This document shows, piece by piece, positions 38,759 through 47,848 of a stretch of 64,000 bases of DNA. A program made the position numbers and the translations under genes. The notes beneath the pieces were generated by a model. It made no database searches, was not told where the DNA came from, and saw nothing but the letters and a program-made list of their open reading frames with translations. The DNA comes from JAOUJD01 sp963726405 (GTDB lineage Bacteria; Pseudomonadota; Gammaproteobacteria; Burkholderiales; Burkholderiaceae_F): positions 124,001-188,000 of the forward strand of contig CAVSCF010000006.1 of the NCBI GenBank assembly GCA_963726405.1, written 5' to 3'. Within the stretch, counting starts at the first letter, position 1. Each line of letters opens with the position of its first letter.

Positions 38759-39541
38759 ATGAAGAAGACCCTTTGCGCTGCTGCCGTTGCCACCGCGTGC
38801 TGCGTCCCGTTCGCCGCCTTCGCGCAGGCGGCCGCGGCGCCGGCGAAGCCCGAACCCGAATACACGATCACGGGCAATGCCGGCCTGTTCAGCGACTACC
38901 GGTTCCGCGGCTACACGCAGACCGACTACAACCCGGCGCTGCAGGGCGGCGTCGACTTCGCGCACAAGTCCGGTTTCTATCTGGGCAACTGGAACTCGAA
39001 CGTCAACGCCAACCTGTACAACGGCGCCAGCCTCGAGATGGATTTCTACGGCGGCTACAAGGCGACCTTCGGCGAATTCGGCCTCGACGTCGGAACCATC
39101 TACTACTTCTACCCCGGTGGCACCCAGTACAACCCCGACTTCAAACCGAAGAACTGGGAGGTGTACATCGGCGGCTCGTGGGGCCCGCTGTCGGCGAAGT
39201 ACTACTACTCGTTCACGGATTTCTTCGGCCTGAAGGCGCCGGGCATCGACTCCAAGGGCTCGCAGTACATCGACCTCACCGGCACGTTCGATCTCGGAAG
39301 CGGTTTCGGCGTCGTGGCCCACGCCGGCTGGCAGAAGGTCAAGAACGGCGAGCAGCTCGGCCTCTCGACAGACACCGTGTACGACTACAAGCTCGGCGTG
39401 ACGTACGACATCCTGGCCTCGGGCTGGATCGCCGGCGCGGCGTTGGTCGCCACGAGCGACAAGAACTGGTTCCCGGTGACCGATCTGTCCGAGGGCGCCG
39501 GCAAGAGCAGCGTGGTCGTATCGATCACCAAGACGTTCTGA
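38759..39541 (+). CDS. TorF family putative porin
   Basis: This outer-membrane beta-barrel protein (260 residues) has a signal peptide (cleavage near AFAQA). The TorF signature ITGNAGLFSDYRFRGYTQTDYNPALQGGVDF starts near residue 40 and is quoted from two adjoining parts. Aromatic-rich alternating strands follow, ending in TKTF with the terminal Phe. ATG 38759 fits the ribosome site GGGGAAGG. As the first gene behind a sigma-54 promoter and before glnK-amtB it is probably nitrogen-regulated, perhaps for uptake of a nitrogen compound. Confidence 0.88.
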   Translation: MKKTLCAAAVATACCVPFAAFAQAAAAPAKPEPEYTITGNAGLFSDYRFRGYTQTDYNPALQGGVDFAHKSGFYLGNWNSNVNANLYNGASLEMDFYGGYKATFGEFGLDVGTIYYFYPGGTQYNPDFKPKNWEVYIGGSWGPLSAKYYYSFTDFFGLKAPGIDSKGSQYIDLTGTFDLGSGFGVVAHAGWQKVKNGEQLGLSTDTVYDYKLGVTYDILASGWIAGAALVATSDKNWFPVTDLSEGAGKSSVVVSITKTF

Positions 39542-39566
39542 ATCGCAATCTCTGGAAGCGACATCC

Positions 39567-39905
39567 ATGAAACTGATCACCGCAATCATCAAGCCGTTCA
39601 AGCTTGACGAGGTGCGTGAGGCCCTCTCCGCCGTCGGCGTGCAGGGCATCACGGTCACCGAGGTCAAGGGCTTTGGACGGCAGAAGGGCCACACCGAGCT
39701 GTACCGAGGCGCGGAATACGTGGTCGATTTCCTTCCCAAGGTGAAGATCGAGGCCGCCATCGCCGACGACATGGCCGAACGCGCGATCGAGGCCATCGAA
39801 GGCTCGGCGCGCACCGGCAAGATCGGCGACGGCAAGATCTTCATCTATGACCTCGAGCAGGTCGTCCGCATCCGAACCGGCGAGACCGGCAAGGAAGCGC
39901 TCTAA
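39567..39905 (+). CDS. glnK: PII-family nitrogen regulatory protein GlnK
   Basis: This 112-residue trimeric signal protein senses ATP/ADP and 2-oxoglutarate and blocks AmtB. It starts MKLITAIIKPFKLDEVREAL. The T-loop GRQKGHTELYRGAEY contains the uridylylation Tyr51, and the B/C-loop region GSARTGKIGDGKIF is intact. It sits 25 nt after the porin gene and 16 nt before amtB, the standard glnK-amtB pair. Confidence 0.95.
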   Translation: MKLITAIIKPFKLDEVREALSAVGVQGITVTEVKGFGRQKGHTELYRGAEYVVDFLPKVKIEAAIADDMAERAIEAIEGSARTGKIGDGKIFIYDLEQVVRIRTGETGKEAL

Positions 39906-39921
39906 CACGATGAGGATGAAG

Positions 39922-41508
39922 ATGAACAAACGTCTATTGACTCTCCTCGCGGCTGGAGCGCTCGCCTTCGGCGCCCTGACCTCGACGGCCTTCGCCCAGG
40001 GCGGAGGCTCTTCGCACGGTGACGGCAAGACGATGGAAGCCGGCAAGGCCGACACACCGAAAGCGGAAGCCACGGCAGTCGCCCCGGCGCCCGCCGCCGA
40101 TGCGAAGGCTGTCGCCGCTCCCGCGGCGGCCGCCGCCGCGGACGCCAAGCCCGCCGAGGTCAAACCGGCCGACGCGCCGAAACCGCCCAACGTCAACAAG
40201 GGCGACACGGCGTTCATGTACGTCGCCACGATCATGGTCATCCTGATGACCATCCCGGGCCTCGCGCTGTTCTACGGCGGCCTGGTGCGCTCGAAGAACA
40301 TGCTGTCGGTATTGATGCAGGTGTTCGTCGTCTTCGCGCTGATCACCGTGCTCTGGGTGATCTACGGCTACTCGGTGGCGTTCACCGGCAGTTCGCCGTA
40401 CTTCGGCGGCCTGTCGAAGATGTTCCTGTCGGGCGTGACGCCGGATTCGGCGGCGGCCACGTTCAGCAAGGACACCTACATCCCCGAGCTGCTGTTCGTC
40501 GCCTTCCAGTGCACCTTCGCGGCGATCACCTGCGCGCTGATCGTCGGCGCCTACGCGGAACGCATGAAGTTCTCGGCCGTGCTGCTGTTCATGGTCATCT
40601 GGTTCACGTTCAGCTATCTGCCGATGGCGCACATGGTGTGGTACTGGGACGGCCCGGACGCGATCAAGGACGAGGCCACGCTCAAGGCGGTGGGTGACGC
40701 GGCAGGCTGGCTGTGGGCCAAGGGCGCGCTCGACTTCGCAGGCGGCACGGTGGTGCACATCAACGCCGGTGTGGCCGGACTGGTGGCGGCCTACTTCCTC
40801 GGCAAACGGATCGGCTACGGCCGCGAGTCGATGGCGCCGCACAGCCTGACCCTGACCATGGTCGGTGCCGCGCTGCTGTGGGTGGGCTGGTTCGGCTTCA
40901 ACGCCGGCTCCAACCTGGAAGCCAACGGTGTCGCCGCCCTCGCGTTCGTCAACACCCTGCTCGCCACGGCCGCTGCGGTCCTCTCGTGGACGTTCGTCGA
41001 GTGGATGATCAAGGGCAAGCCCTCGATGCTCGGTGGCGCGTCCGGCGCGGTTGCCGGCCTCGTCGCGATCACCCCGGCCTGCGGCTTCGTGGGCGTGATG
41101 GGTGCGCTCGTGATCGGCCTGCTCGCCGGCGCGGTCTGCTTCTGGGGCGTGACCGGGCTGAAGAAGATGCTGGGCGCGGACGACGCGCTCGACGTCTTCG
41201 GCGTGCACGGTGTGGGCGGCATCCTCGGCGCGCTGCTGACGGGCGTCTTTGCCTCGCCCTCGCTCGGCGGCCTCGGCGTCTGCAACTACATCACCAACAA
41301 GTGCGGCGATGCGGCGGACTTCCCGGGCATCGGCGCGCAGTTGTGGATCCAGTTCCAGGGCGTGCTCACCGCCATCGTGCTGTCGGCCGTCGTCTCCTAT
41401 GTTGCGCTGCTCATCGTGAAGGCCGTTGTCGGTGTGCGTGTCTCGGAAGAGGAGGAACGCGAAGGCCTCGACACGACGTACCACGGCGAGTCGGCGTACA
41501 AGATGTGA
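39922..41508 (+). CDS. amtB: Ammonium transporter AmtB
   Basis: AmtB is a trimeric ammonium channel of the inner membrane. The 528-residue protein has a cleavable-type signal (to about residue 26), then a periplasmic Ala/Lys/Pro-rich linker of about 70 residues. Eleven membrane segments follow, beginning at NKGDTAFMYVATIMVILM. The pore His pair is present in GTVVHINAG (about residue 280) and GVHGVGGILG (about 430). ATG 39922 is preferred among three in-frame ATGs because GAGG lies 6 nt before it. A strong terminator follows. Confidence 0.94.
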   Translation: MNKRLLTLLAAGALAFGALTSTAFAQGGGSSHGDGKTMEAGKADTPKAEATAVAPAPAADAKAVAAPAAAAAADAKPAEVKPADAPKPPNVNKGDTAFMYVATIMVILMTIPGLALFYGGLVRSKNMLSVLMQVFVVFALITVLWVIYGYSVAFTGSSPYFGGLSKMFLSGVTPDSAAATFSKDTYIPELLFVAFQCTFAAITCALIVGAYAERMKFSAVLLFMVIWFTFSYLPMAHMVWYWDGPDAIKDEATLKAVGDAAGWLWAKGALDFAGGTVVHINAGVAGLVAAYFLGKRIGYGRESMAPHSLTLTMVGAALLWVGWFGFNAGSNLEANGVAALAFVNTLLATAAAVLSWTFVEWMIKGKPSMLGGASGAVAGLVAITPACGFVGVMGALVIGLLAGAVCFWGVTGLKKMLGADDALDVFGVHGVGGILGALLTGVFASPSLGGLGVCNYITNKCGDAADFPGIGAQLWIQFQGVLTAIVLSAVVSYVALLIVKAVVGVRVSEEEEREGLDTTYHGESAYKM

Positions 41509-41594
41509 GGTCCGGCCCGGCGGCCGCCGGGCCACTGCTTTTGGTTGTGTCTCCCTAGCTCGCCGGACCACGGTCCACAGAGGCGAACTTTCGA

Positions 41595-41622
41595 CGGGCA
41601 CCTTCGGGTGCCCGTTTTTTTT
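41595..41622 (+). terminator. Rho-independent terminator after amtB
   Basis: An 8-bp stem CGGGCACC/GGTGCCCG with a TTCG tetraloop is followed by eight T residues. It ends the torF-glnK-amtB operon about 90 nt after the amtB stop. Confidence 0.92.
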
Positions 41623-41679
41623 GAGGCCTCGCTCATGTACGGGTCCCCCGCCTGCGCGGCGGACCGGCGGCAGGCGGGC

Positions 41680-42160
41680 GCCGCGGGGGTTCCTGCGGGG
41701 CGGTCGGCGCGGCGCGCCGACTGCGCTGCGCTGCTCGGATCGAGGTCGTGCCGCGGAACTCGCTGCGCGAGCTTTGCTCGCTTCGCTCAAACATACCGCG
41801 GCAAGTCAGAAGGGAAGCGCGCCGGGGCGCGCCGACCTCGCTCCTGCGCTGCTCGCCGCCCCGCCAAGTCACCCCCACCGCACCCACCTGCCGCCTCACG
41901 AGTCTTCCGGTGCTCGGACCGAGGAATGACGCACCAAAAGGTGAAGGCGCGGCCGGCGGGGTGCGGCGGGCGTACTTTCCGGGGTGGCGAGCAGCGCAGA
42001 CGAGGGGCGGCGCGCGCGGCGCGTTCGTCTGCTAATTCCCGGCGGCGTGTTTCAGCGAAGCGAACGCAGTGAGCGCAGCGAGTTCCGCCGGGCCGCCCCT
42101 CGGTGAGCAGCGGAGCGCAGTCGGCGCGCCAGCGCCGACCACCCCGGAGTAGCCCGTCCC
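41680..42160. repeat. Large imperfect palindrome (two inverted copies of an intergenic repeat)
   Basis: The 680-bp gap between amtB and gshA has no credible gene. It contains two copies of one sequence in opposite orientation around a centre near 41921. The outer arms are 41711-41795 and 42047-42130, sharing CGCGCCGACTGCGCT and GAACTCGCTGCGC. Inner arms at 41827-41870 and 41981-42020 share CTGCGCTGCTCGCC and sit at matching distances from the centre. The similarity extends outward as far as GGTCGGCGC on both sides. The arms read as Ala/Leu/Arg-rich frames, which is a composition effect. It looks like a mobile or hairpin-forming intergenic repeat. Confidence 0.75.
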
Positions 42161-42305
42161 ACCCCGCCGGCCGCGCTGCCGGCAAACCGACACGTACGCC
42201 CAAAGCGGCCGGTACAGGCCCCGGTTCCCGCCGCCAAGGCGCAGGCTAAACTCCCCGTCCCAATGGCTCAGTCCCGCGGCAGTTGCGCGGGGCGCAGGCG
42301 AGCAG

Positions 42306-43646
42306 ATGTCCCATCCTGCCGTTCCCCACCTGGTGACCGCCCAGTCCGGCCCGCTGCAGGACCTCGAGCAGCGCATCCTGGACGAGATGCCGACCATCGA
42401 GCGCTGGTTCCGGTTGCAGTGGCAGGACCACACGCCGCCTTTCTACGGCTCGGTCGACCTGCGCAACGCCGGCTACAAGCTCGCGCCGGTGGACATGAAC
42501 CTGTTCCCCGGCGGCTTCAACAACCTGTCCGAGGAGATGCTCCCGGCCGCCGTGCAGGCCGCCGGCAACGCGATCGAGCGGCTCTGCCCGGACGCGAGCA
42601 ACCTGCTGCTGGTGCCCGAGCGCCACACCCGCAACCTGTACTACCTGACGAACGTGGCCCGCCTCGCCCGCATCCTCAGGCAGACCGGCGTCGTGGTCCG
42701 GGTCGGCACGCTGTCCGACGAGGTCAAGGAGCGCACCCCGGTCGCGTTGCCGAACGGCGAGGAACTCGTGCTGGAGCCGCTGGTGCGGACCGGGGACCGG
42801 CTCGGCGTCGACGGTTTCGACCCGTGTGTCGTGCTGCTGAACAACGACCTCTCGGCCGGCATTCCGCCTGTGCTGCGTGGCCTCGATCCCGACCAGATCC
42901 TCGTGCCACCCTTGCAGGCAGGGTGGGCGGTGCGCCGCAAGTCGAACCATTTTGCCGCCTACGACCAGGTCGCCGCCGAGTTCGCGAAGCTGATCGGCAT
43001 CGATCCCTGGCTGATCAACCCGTACTTCGGGCGTTGCGGCCAGGTCAACTTCCACGAGCGCGCGGGCGAGGAGTGCGTCGCCAGCAACGTCGACTTCGTC
43101 ATCGAACGGATGAAGGAGAAGTATCGGGAGCACGGGGTGACGGACACGCCATACGTCGTCGTCAAGGCCGACGCCGGCACCTACGGCATGGGCGTGATGA
43201 CCGTGCGCGACTCCGAGGAGATGCGCGGGCTGAACCGCAAGCAGCGCAACAAGATGGCCGTCGTGAAGGAGGGCCTGGAGGTCAGCGAAGTGATCATCCA
43301 GGAGGGCGTGCCGACGCGCGAGGACGTGGACGGAGCGGCCGCCGAACCCGTCGTCTACATGATGGATCGCTCGGTCGTGGGCGGGTTCTACCGCGTGCAC
43401 ACCGAGCGCGGGCGTGACGAGAACCTCAACGCGCCCGGCATGCACTTCGTGCCGCTCGCCTTCGCGGGCAGCTGCAGCCTGCCTGACTGCCGCGCGGAAG
43501 CCCTGGGCAGCGCGCCGAACCGTTTCTATTCGTACGGTGTGGTGGCGCGCCTTGCGCTGCTCGCCGCGTCGATCGAACTCGAGTCGACGGCCTCGCGCGT
43601 CCAGGAGGCGCCGTCGGCGCCCGTGGCTGCGGCGATCGCTGGCTGA
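42306..43646 (+). CDS. gshA: Glutamate-cysteine ligase (ferrooxidans/betaproteobacterial type)
   Basis: This is the first enzyme of glutathione synthesis, joining glutamate and cysteine with ATP. The 446-residue protein belongs to the TIGR02049-like class rather than the E. coli type. Visible blocks are WFRLQWQDHTPPFYGSVDLRN, the substrate region LFPGGFNN, and KADAGTYGMGVMTV. It lies 8 nt upstream of gshB, so the two steps are co-expressed. Confidence 0.9.
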   Translation: MSHPAVPHLVTAQSGPLQDLEQRILDEMPTIERWFRLQWQDHTPPFYGSVDLRNAGYKLAPVDMNLFPGGFNNLSEEMLPAAVQAAGNAIERLCPDASNLLLVPERHTRNLYYLTNVARLARILRQTGVVVRVGTLSDEVKERTPVALPNGEELVLEPLVRTGDRLGVDGFDPCVVLLNNDLSAGIPPVLRGLDPDQILVPPLQAGWAVRRKSNHFAAYDQVAAEFAKLIGIDPWLINPYFGRCGQVNFHERAGEECVASNVDFVIERMKEKYREHGVTDTPYVVVKADAGTYGMGVMTVRDSEEMRGLNRKQRNKMAVVKEGLEVSEVIIQEGVPTREDVDGAAAEPVVYMMDRSVVGGFYRVHTERGRDENLNAPGMHFVPLAFAGSCSLPDCRAEALGSAPNRFYSYGVVARLALLAASIELESTASRVQEAPSAPVAAAIAG

Positions 43647-43654
43647 ACGTCGCC

Positions 43655-44620
43655 ATGGCGCTGTCGCTCCTGTTCGTCGTCGATCCGCTGGCGAAGCTCA
43701 AGGAGTACAAGGACTCGACGGTGGCGATGATGCGCGAGGCGGCGCGGCGCGGTCACGCCATCTTCGCCTGCACGATCGACGAACTGGCCTATAGCGGCGT
43801 CGTGCGCGCTTCCGTGCACCGGCTGCGCATCACGCAGGAAGCCGAGCCCTGGTACGAGGACCTCGGAAGCGAGGTCGCGCCGCTCACGGCATTCGATGCC
43901 GTGCTGATGCGCAAGGACCCGCCGTTCGATGTCGAGTTCCTGAACGCCACGCTGCTGCTGTCGCGGGCGAAGGCCGAGGGCGCGCGCGTCTTCAACGAAC
44001 CGCAGGCCCTGCGCGACCACAACGAGAAGCTCGCGATCGCCGAGTTCGCCCAGTTCATCGCGCCGACCCTCGTGACGCGCGACATGGGCCTGATCAAGCA
44101 GTTCCACCGGGAGCACGGCGACGTCGTCGTCAAGCCGCTCGACGGCATGGGTGGCAGCGGCGTGTTCAGGCTGGCCGCCGGCGATTCCAACCTCAATTCG
44201 ATCCTCGAGACGCTCAGCGCGCACGGCACGCGGACCGTGATGGCCCAGCGTTACATCCCCGAGATCGTCGACGGCGACAAGCGTGTGCTGCTGATCGCCG
44301 GGGTCGCGGTCCCGTTCTGCCTGGCGCGGGTTCCGGCACCCGGCGAATCGCGTGGCAACCTCGCTGCCGGCGGGATCGGCCGGGCGCAGCCGCTGTCCGA
44401 CAATGACAAGCGCATCGCCGCGGCGCTGGGGCCCGTCCTGGCGGCACGCGGGCTGCTTCTGGTCGGTCTCGACGTCATCGGCAACCACCTGACCGAGGTG
44501 AACGTCACCAGCCCCACCTGTTTCGTCGAGATCACGGAGCAGACCGGCTTCAGCGTCGCCGGGATGTTCATCGACGCGCTCGAGAAGGAGATTGCGGGCG
44601 CAAGCCACGCAAAGCCATGA
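43655..44620 (+). CDS. gshB: Glutathione synthetase
   Basis: This ATP-grasp enzyme adds glycine to gamma-glutamylcysteine. The 321 residues match E. coli GshB in length. Motifs include VLMRKDPPFDVEF near the N-terminus, the ATP-grasp part VVVKPLDGMGGSGVF, RYIPEIVDGDKRVLL and NVTSPTCFVEI near the C-terminus. The stop overlaps the next gene (EIIA-Man-like) by ATGA, linking glutathione synthesis to the PTS genes as in many Betaproteobacteria. Confidence 0.95.
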   Translation: MALSLLFVVDPLAKLKEYKDSTVAMMREAARRGHAIFACTIDELAYSGVVRASVHRLRITQEAEPWYEDLGSEVAPLTAFDAVLMRKDPPFDVEFLNATLLLSRAKAEGARVFNEPQALRDHNEKLAIAEFAQFIAPTLVTRDMGLIKQFHREHGDVVVKPLDGMGGSGVFRLAAGDSNLNSILETLSAHGTRTVMAQRYIPEIVDGDKRVLLIAGVAVPFCLARVPAPGESRGNLAAGGIGRAQPLSDNDKRIAAALGPVLAARGLLLVGLDVIGNHLTEVNVTSPTCFVEITEQTGFSVAGMFIDALEKEIAGASHAKP

Positions 44621-45084
44621 CCGGAATCGTCGTCATCGCGCATTCACCGCTGGCCAGCGCGCTCGGCCAGTGCGTCGAGCATGTCTATAGCTGCGAGCCC
44701 GGCGTCACGCGGCGCGAAGTGCGGCTGCTCGACGTGGAGGCTGGCGAAGCCTTCGAAGTCACGCTGGCGCGTGCCCAGGAACTCGTCCGCGAGGTGGACA
44801 CCGGCAACGGCGTCCTCGTCCTTGCCGACGCTTTCGGCGCAACGCCGGGCAACATCGCGACAATGCTGGCCGACCCGGGACGTGTAGCGGTGGTCGCGGG
44901 CGTGAACCTGCCGATGTTGCTGCGCGCGGTCTGTTACCGTGCCGGCCCGTTGGCCGAACTCGTCCCCAAGGCGATCGCGGGCGGGGAGCAGGGCATCGTT
45001 CAGTCGGGCAGCAGTACGGCGGTCCAGAATCAGGCGAAAAAGCGGGCCGGGGATGATCAGCAGAGAATTCAGGATCAGCAATAA
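44617..45084 (+). CDS. PTS mannose-type EIIA domain protein
   Basis: This 155-residue protein of the EIIA-Man fold has the phosphorylatable His9 in IVVIAHSPLA and the conserved block VLVLADAFGATPGNIA. No EIIB or EIIC is encoded nearby, so the phosphoryl group probably serves a regulatory function rather than sugar transport. It is coupled to gshB and overlaps the HPr gene by 32 nt. Confidence 0.9.
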   Translation: MTGIVVIAHSPLASALGQCVEHVYSCEPGVTRREVRLLDVEAGEAFEVTLARAQELVREVDTGNGVLVLADAFGATPGNIATMLADPGRVAVVAGVNLPMLLRAVCYRAGPLAELVPKAIAGGEQGIVQSGSSTAVQNQAKKRAGDDQQRIQDQQ

Positions 45085-45322
45085 GCTCGGATTGCACGCG
45101 CGGCCATCCGCGCAATTGACCCAGGTCGCCGGCAAGTTCGCCAGCGAGATCTACATCGCGAAGAACGGCCGCCGCGTCAATGCCAAGTCCATCATGGGCG
45201 TGATGATGCTCGCCGCCGGACCGGGGGCGACCGTGACGGTGGATGCGGAAGGGCCGGATGAAGGGCAGGCGATCGATGCCATCGCAGCACTGATCGCGTC
45301 GCGATTCGGAGAGCACGAATAA
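45053..45322 (+). CDS. ptsH: Phosphocarrier protein HPr
   Basis: HPr transfers phosphate between enzyme I and EIIA. The 89-residue protein has the active His15 in KLGLHARPSAQL and the regulatory-type Ser46 in NAKSIMGVM, so a HPr kinase target is present. ATG 45053 is required to give the standard N-terminus and makes a 32-nt overlap with the EIIA gene. Confidence 0.95.
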   Translation: MISREFRISNKLGLHARPSAQLTQVAGKFASEIYIAKNGRRVNAKSIMGVMMLAAGPGATVTVDAEGPDEGQAIDAIAALIASRFGEHE

Positions 45323-45374
45323 GCAGGCACGCGCGCCCGGGATGCGGGTCGCCAACGGCCGGCAGGTGGAGAGC

Positions 45375-47198
45375 ATGGCGGAAGGGCGAAGGGAGTCGCT
45401 GACGGGAAGCGGTGTCGCGCACGGGATCGCGATCGGCCGGGCGCATCTGCTCGCGCGCTCGGAACTGGAGGTCCGCCAGTACACCATCGAGCGCCGCGAC
45501 GTCGTCCACGAAATCGGGCGTCTCACCGCGGGCTTCAACGCGGTCCGCGCTGAACTCGACCAGCTCAAATCCAACATTTCGGCCGAGGCGCCTTCCGAGG
45601 TGCGGGCCTTCCTCGACCTGCACCGGATGATCCTCGAGGACGCGCTGCTCGCCGATGCGCCGCGGGACGTGATCCGCACGCGCCTGATCAACGCCGAGTG
45701 GGCCCTGACGATCCAGCTCGAGGAAGTCTGCCGGCAGTTCCAGGCGATCGACGACGAGTACCTGCGCGAGCGGTCCACCGATGTCCGCCAGGTGGTCGAG
45801 CGCGTGCTGTCCGCGCTTGCCGAGGGCCGGCCCACCCGCATGGCGCTGCCGCGCAAGATCGCCCCGGGCGAACGGCTGATTCTGGTTGCGCAGGACCTCG
45901 CCCCGGCCGACATGCTGCACCTGAAGGATCGCGCCGACATCGACCTCGCCGGGTTCGTGACGGAGCTCGGCGGGCCGACCTCGCACACCGCGATCCTTGC
46001 GCGCAGCCTCGGGCTTCCCGCGGTGGTGGGCGCTGACAACGCGCGCAAGGTGATCGAGGAAGGCGACCTCGTCGTCATCGACGCCGATTCCGACGTCGTC
46101 GTCGTCAATCCAACGGCCGAGGAGATCGCCGACTTCCGGCGTCGGCTGCGCGAGGAATCCGAGCATCGCGTGCAATTGCGCAAGCTCAAGGGCCGGCTGT
46201 CGCGGACGCTGGACGGGGTCGCCGTCGAACTGCTCGCGAACATCGAGCTGCCACAGGACGCGCGCGATGCGCTCGAGGCCGGCGCCGACGGGATCGGCCT
46301 GTTCCGCTCCGAATTCCTGTTCATGGACCGCAACGAGTTGCCCTCGGAGGACGAGCAGTACGAGGCCTATGCGAAGGTGGCTCGCGCGATGAAGGGCAAG
46401 CCGGTCGTGATCCGCACGCTCGACATCGGCGCGGACAAGGTGCTGACCGCCACCGCGCGCGAGAGCCTGGGCATGGGGCGTGGCGCGCCGCGCCCGGAGT
46501 CCAACCCGGCCCTCGGGCTGCGGGCGATCCGCTACTGCCTCGCGTATCCGGAGCTCTTCCTGACGCAACTGCGCGCCATCCTGCGCGCATCCGAGGTCGG
46601 CACGGTCCGCATCCTGGTGCCGATGCTCGCCCACGCGCACGAGATCGAGCAGGCCCTCGCCTTCGTTGCCCGCGCCAAGGAGCAGTTGAAGGAACGAAAG
46701 CTGAAGTACGACGGCCGGGTGCTGGTGGGCGGGATGATCGAAGTGCCTGCGGCCGCCCTTTGCGTGCCGCAGTTCGTCGAGAAGTTGAAGTTCCTGTCGA
46801 TCGGCACCAACGACCTGATCCAGTACACGCTCGCGATCGACCGTTCGGACTCGAGCGTCGCGCATCTCTACGATCACCTGCATCCCGCGGTGCTGCACCT
46901 GATCGCGCAGACGATCAAGGGGGGCGCGCGAGCCAACGTTCCGGTTTCAGTGTGCGGAGAGCTGGCCGGCGAACTCGAGATGACCGAGCTCCTGCTCGGC
47001 ATGGGCCTGCGTCAGTTTTCGATGCACCCGTCGCAGATCCTGCCCGTCAAGGAGCAGCTCTTCGAGCTGTCCACCAAGGACGCGCTGCGCCTCGCCAGCC
47101 GCGTGCTTCGCGAGTCGGACCCGATCAGGATCCGGGCCGCGCTCGATCACAGGAATTCGCCCGAGCCGGCGCCCTCGGCGGTGCGCTCCGCCGCCTAG
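45375..47198 (+). CDS. ptsI: Phosphoenolpyruvate-protein phosphotransferase (enzyme I)
   Basis: Enzyme I takes phosphate from PEP and passes it to HPr. The protein has the N-terminal HPr-binding region and phospho-His in FVTELGGPTSHTAILARSLGLP. The PEP-binding barrel has LDIGADKVL, SIGTNDLIQYTLAIDR and the active Cys in VSVCGELAG. From ATG 45375 it has 607 residues, slightly above the usual 575-590. The alternative ATG 45342 adds 11 residues without family similarity. It completes the EIIA-HPr-EI unit. Confidence 0.94.
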   Translation: MAEGRRESLTGSGVAHGIAIGRAHLLARSELEVRQYTIERRDVVHEIGRLTAGFNAVRAELDQLKSNISAEAPSEVRAFLDLHRMILEDALLADAPRDVIRTRLINAEWALTIQLEEVCRQFQAIDDEYLRERSTDVRQVVERVLSALAEGRPTRMALPRKIAPGERLILVAQDLAPADMLHLKDRADIDLAGFVTELGGPTSHTAILARSLGLPAVVGADNARKVIEEGDLVVIDADSDVVVVNPTAEEIADFRRRLREESEHRVQLRKLKGRLSRTLDGVAVELLANIELPQDARDALEAGADGIGLFRSEFLFMDRNELPSEDEQYEAYAKVARAMKGKPVVIRTLDIGADKVLTATARESLGMGRGAPRPESNPALGLRAIRYCLAYPELFLTQLRAILRASEVGTVRILVPMLAHAHEIEQALAFVARAKEQLKERKLKYDGRVLVGGMIEVPAAALCVPQFVEKLKFLSIGTNDLIQYTLAIDRSDSSVAHLYDHLHPAVLHLIAQTIKGGARANVPVSVCGELAGELEMTELLLGMGLRQFSMHPSQILPVKEQLFELSTKDALRLASRVLRESDPIRIRAALDHRNSPEPAPSAVRSAA

Positions 47199-47230
47199 CG
47201 GCGGTTGGCGATTCTTTTCAGACGCCTTCG

Positions 47231-47836
47231 TCAGAAGGGCCCGGCCGCCAGCCAGCGTTCGACCTGAGGCAGCCGGTCGTTGCCCCAGAACACCTCGCCG
47301 TCGACGACGATCGTCGGTGCGCCGAAGACGCCGAGAGCGACCGCCTCCTCCACGCGCCGCCGCAACTCGTCCTTGATTTCCGGCGTCTGCGCCGCTTGCA
47401 TCAGCGCCTCGCCCTCGATGCCGATGGATTGGGCGATCTCCGCGACGACGGCCGCGTCGGAGATGTCACGGTCATCCTGGAAGAAGGCGCGGAACACCGC
47501 GTGGACGAACTCGTTCGCCTTCCCGGGCCGATGCTGCTGCAGCCACAGCACGGCGCGGCTCGCGCCCACGGCACCGATCGGGAACTTCGACGGATGGCGA
47601 TACCGGATGCCGGCGAAGCGCGCGGAGCGCTCGAAGTCGTGCACCGAGTACCGCGCCTTGGGCCCGTACTGCTCCGTCAGTGGAGCGCTGCCCGAGGCCT
47701 TGAAGACGACGCCGAGCAGTAACGGCCGGAAGGTGACGGTACGACCGTGGCGCGCTGCCAGCGCCTCGATGCGCTCGGATGCCAGGAAGGAATACGGCGA
47801 CGAGAAGTCGAAGTGGAAGTCGATGGGGTTGGGCAT
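47231..47836 (-). CDS. 2-hydroxychromene-2-carboxylate isomerase/DsbA-like kappa-class protein
   Basis: This 201-residue thioredoxin-fold protein (kappa-GST/HCCA isomerase family) begins IDFHFDFSSPYSFLASERIE, with the Ser that activates glutathione. The C-terminal FGAPTIVVDGEVFWGNDRLPQVERWL is typical of the family. Its true substrate is unknown; naphthalene degradation is not otherwise seen. It is the last gene of the long minus-strand acyl-CoA cluster. Confidence 0.87.
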   Translation of the reverse strand: MPNPIDFHFDFSSPYSFLASERIEALAARHGRTVTFRPLLLGVVFKASGSAPLTEQYGPKARYSVHDFERSARFAGIRYRHPSKFPIGAVGASRAVLWLQQHRPGKANEFVHAVFRAFFQDDRDISDAAVVAEIAQSIGIEGEALMQAAQTPEIKDELRRRVEEAVALGVFGAPTIVVDGEVFWGNDRLPQVERWLAAGPF

Positions 47837-47848
47837 GCTTCAGCTCCT

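Noticed and set aside
41633..42245. Short Ala/Leu/Arg-rich frames in the amtB-gshA gap as genes
   Set aside because: They occur in both arms of the inverted repeat, lack ribosome sites and are better explained by repeat composition.
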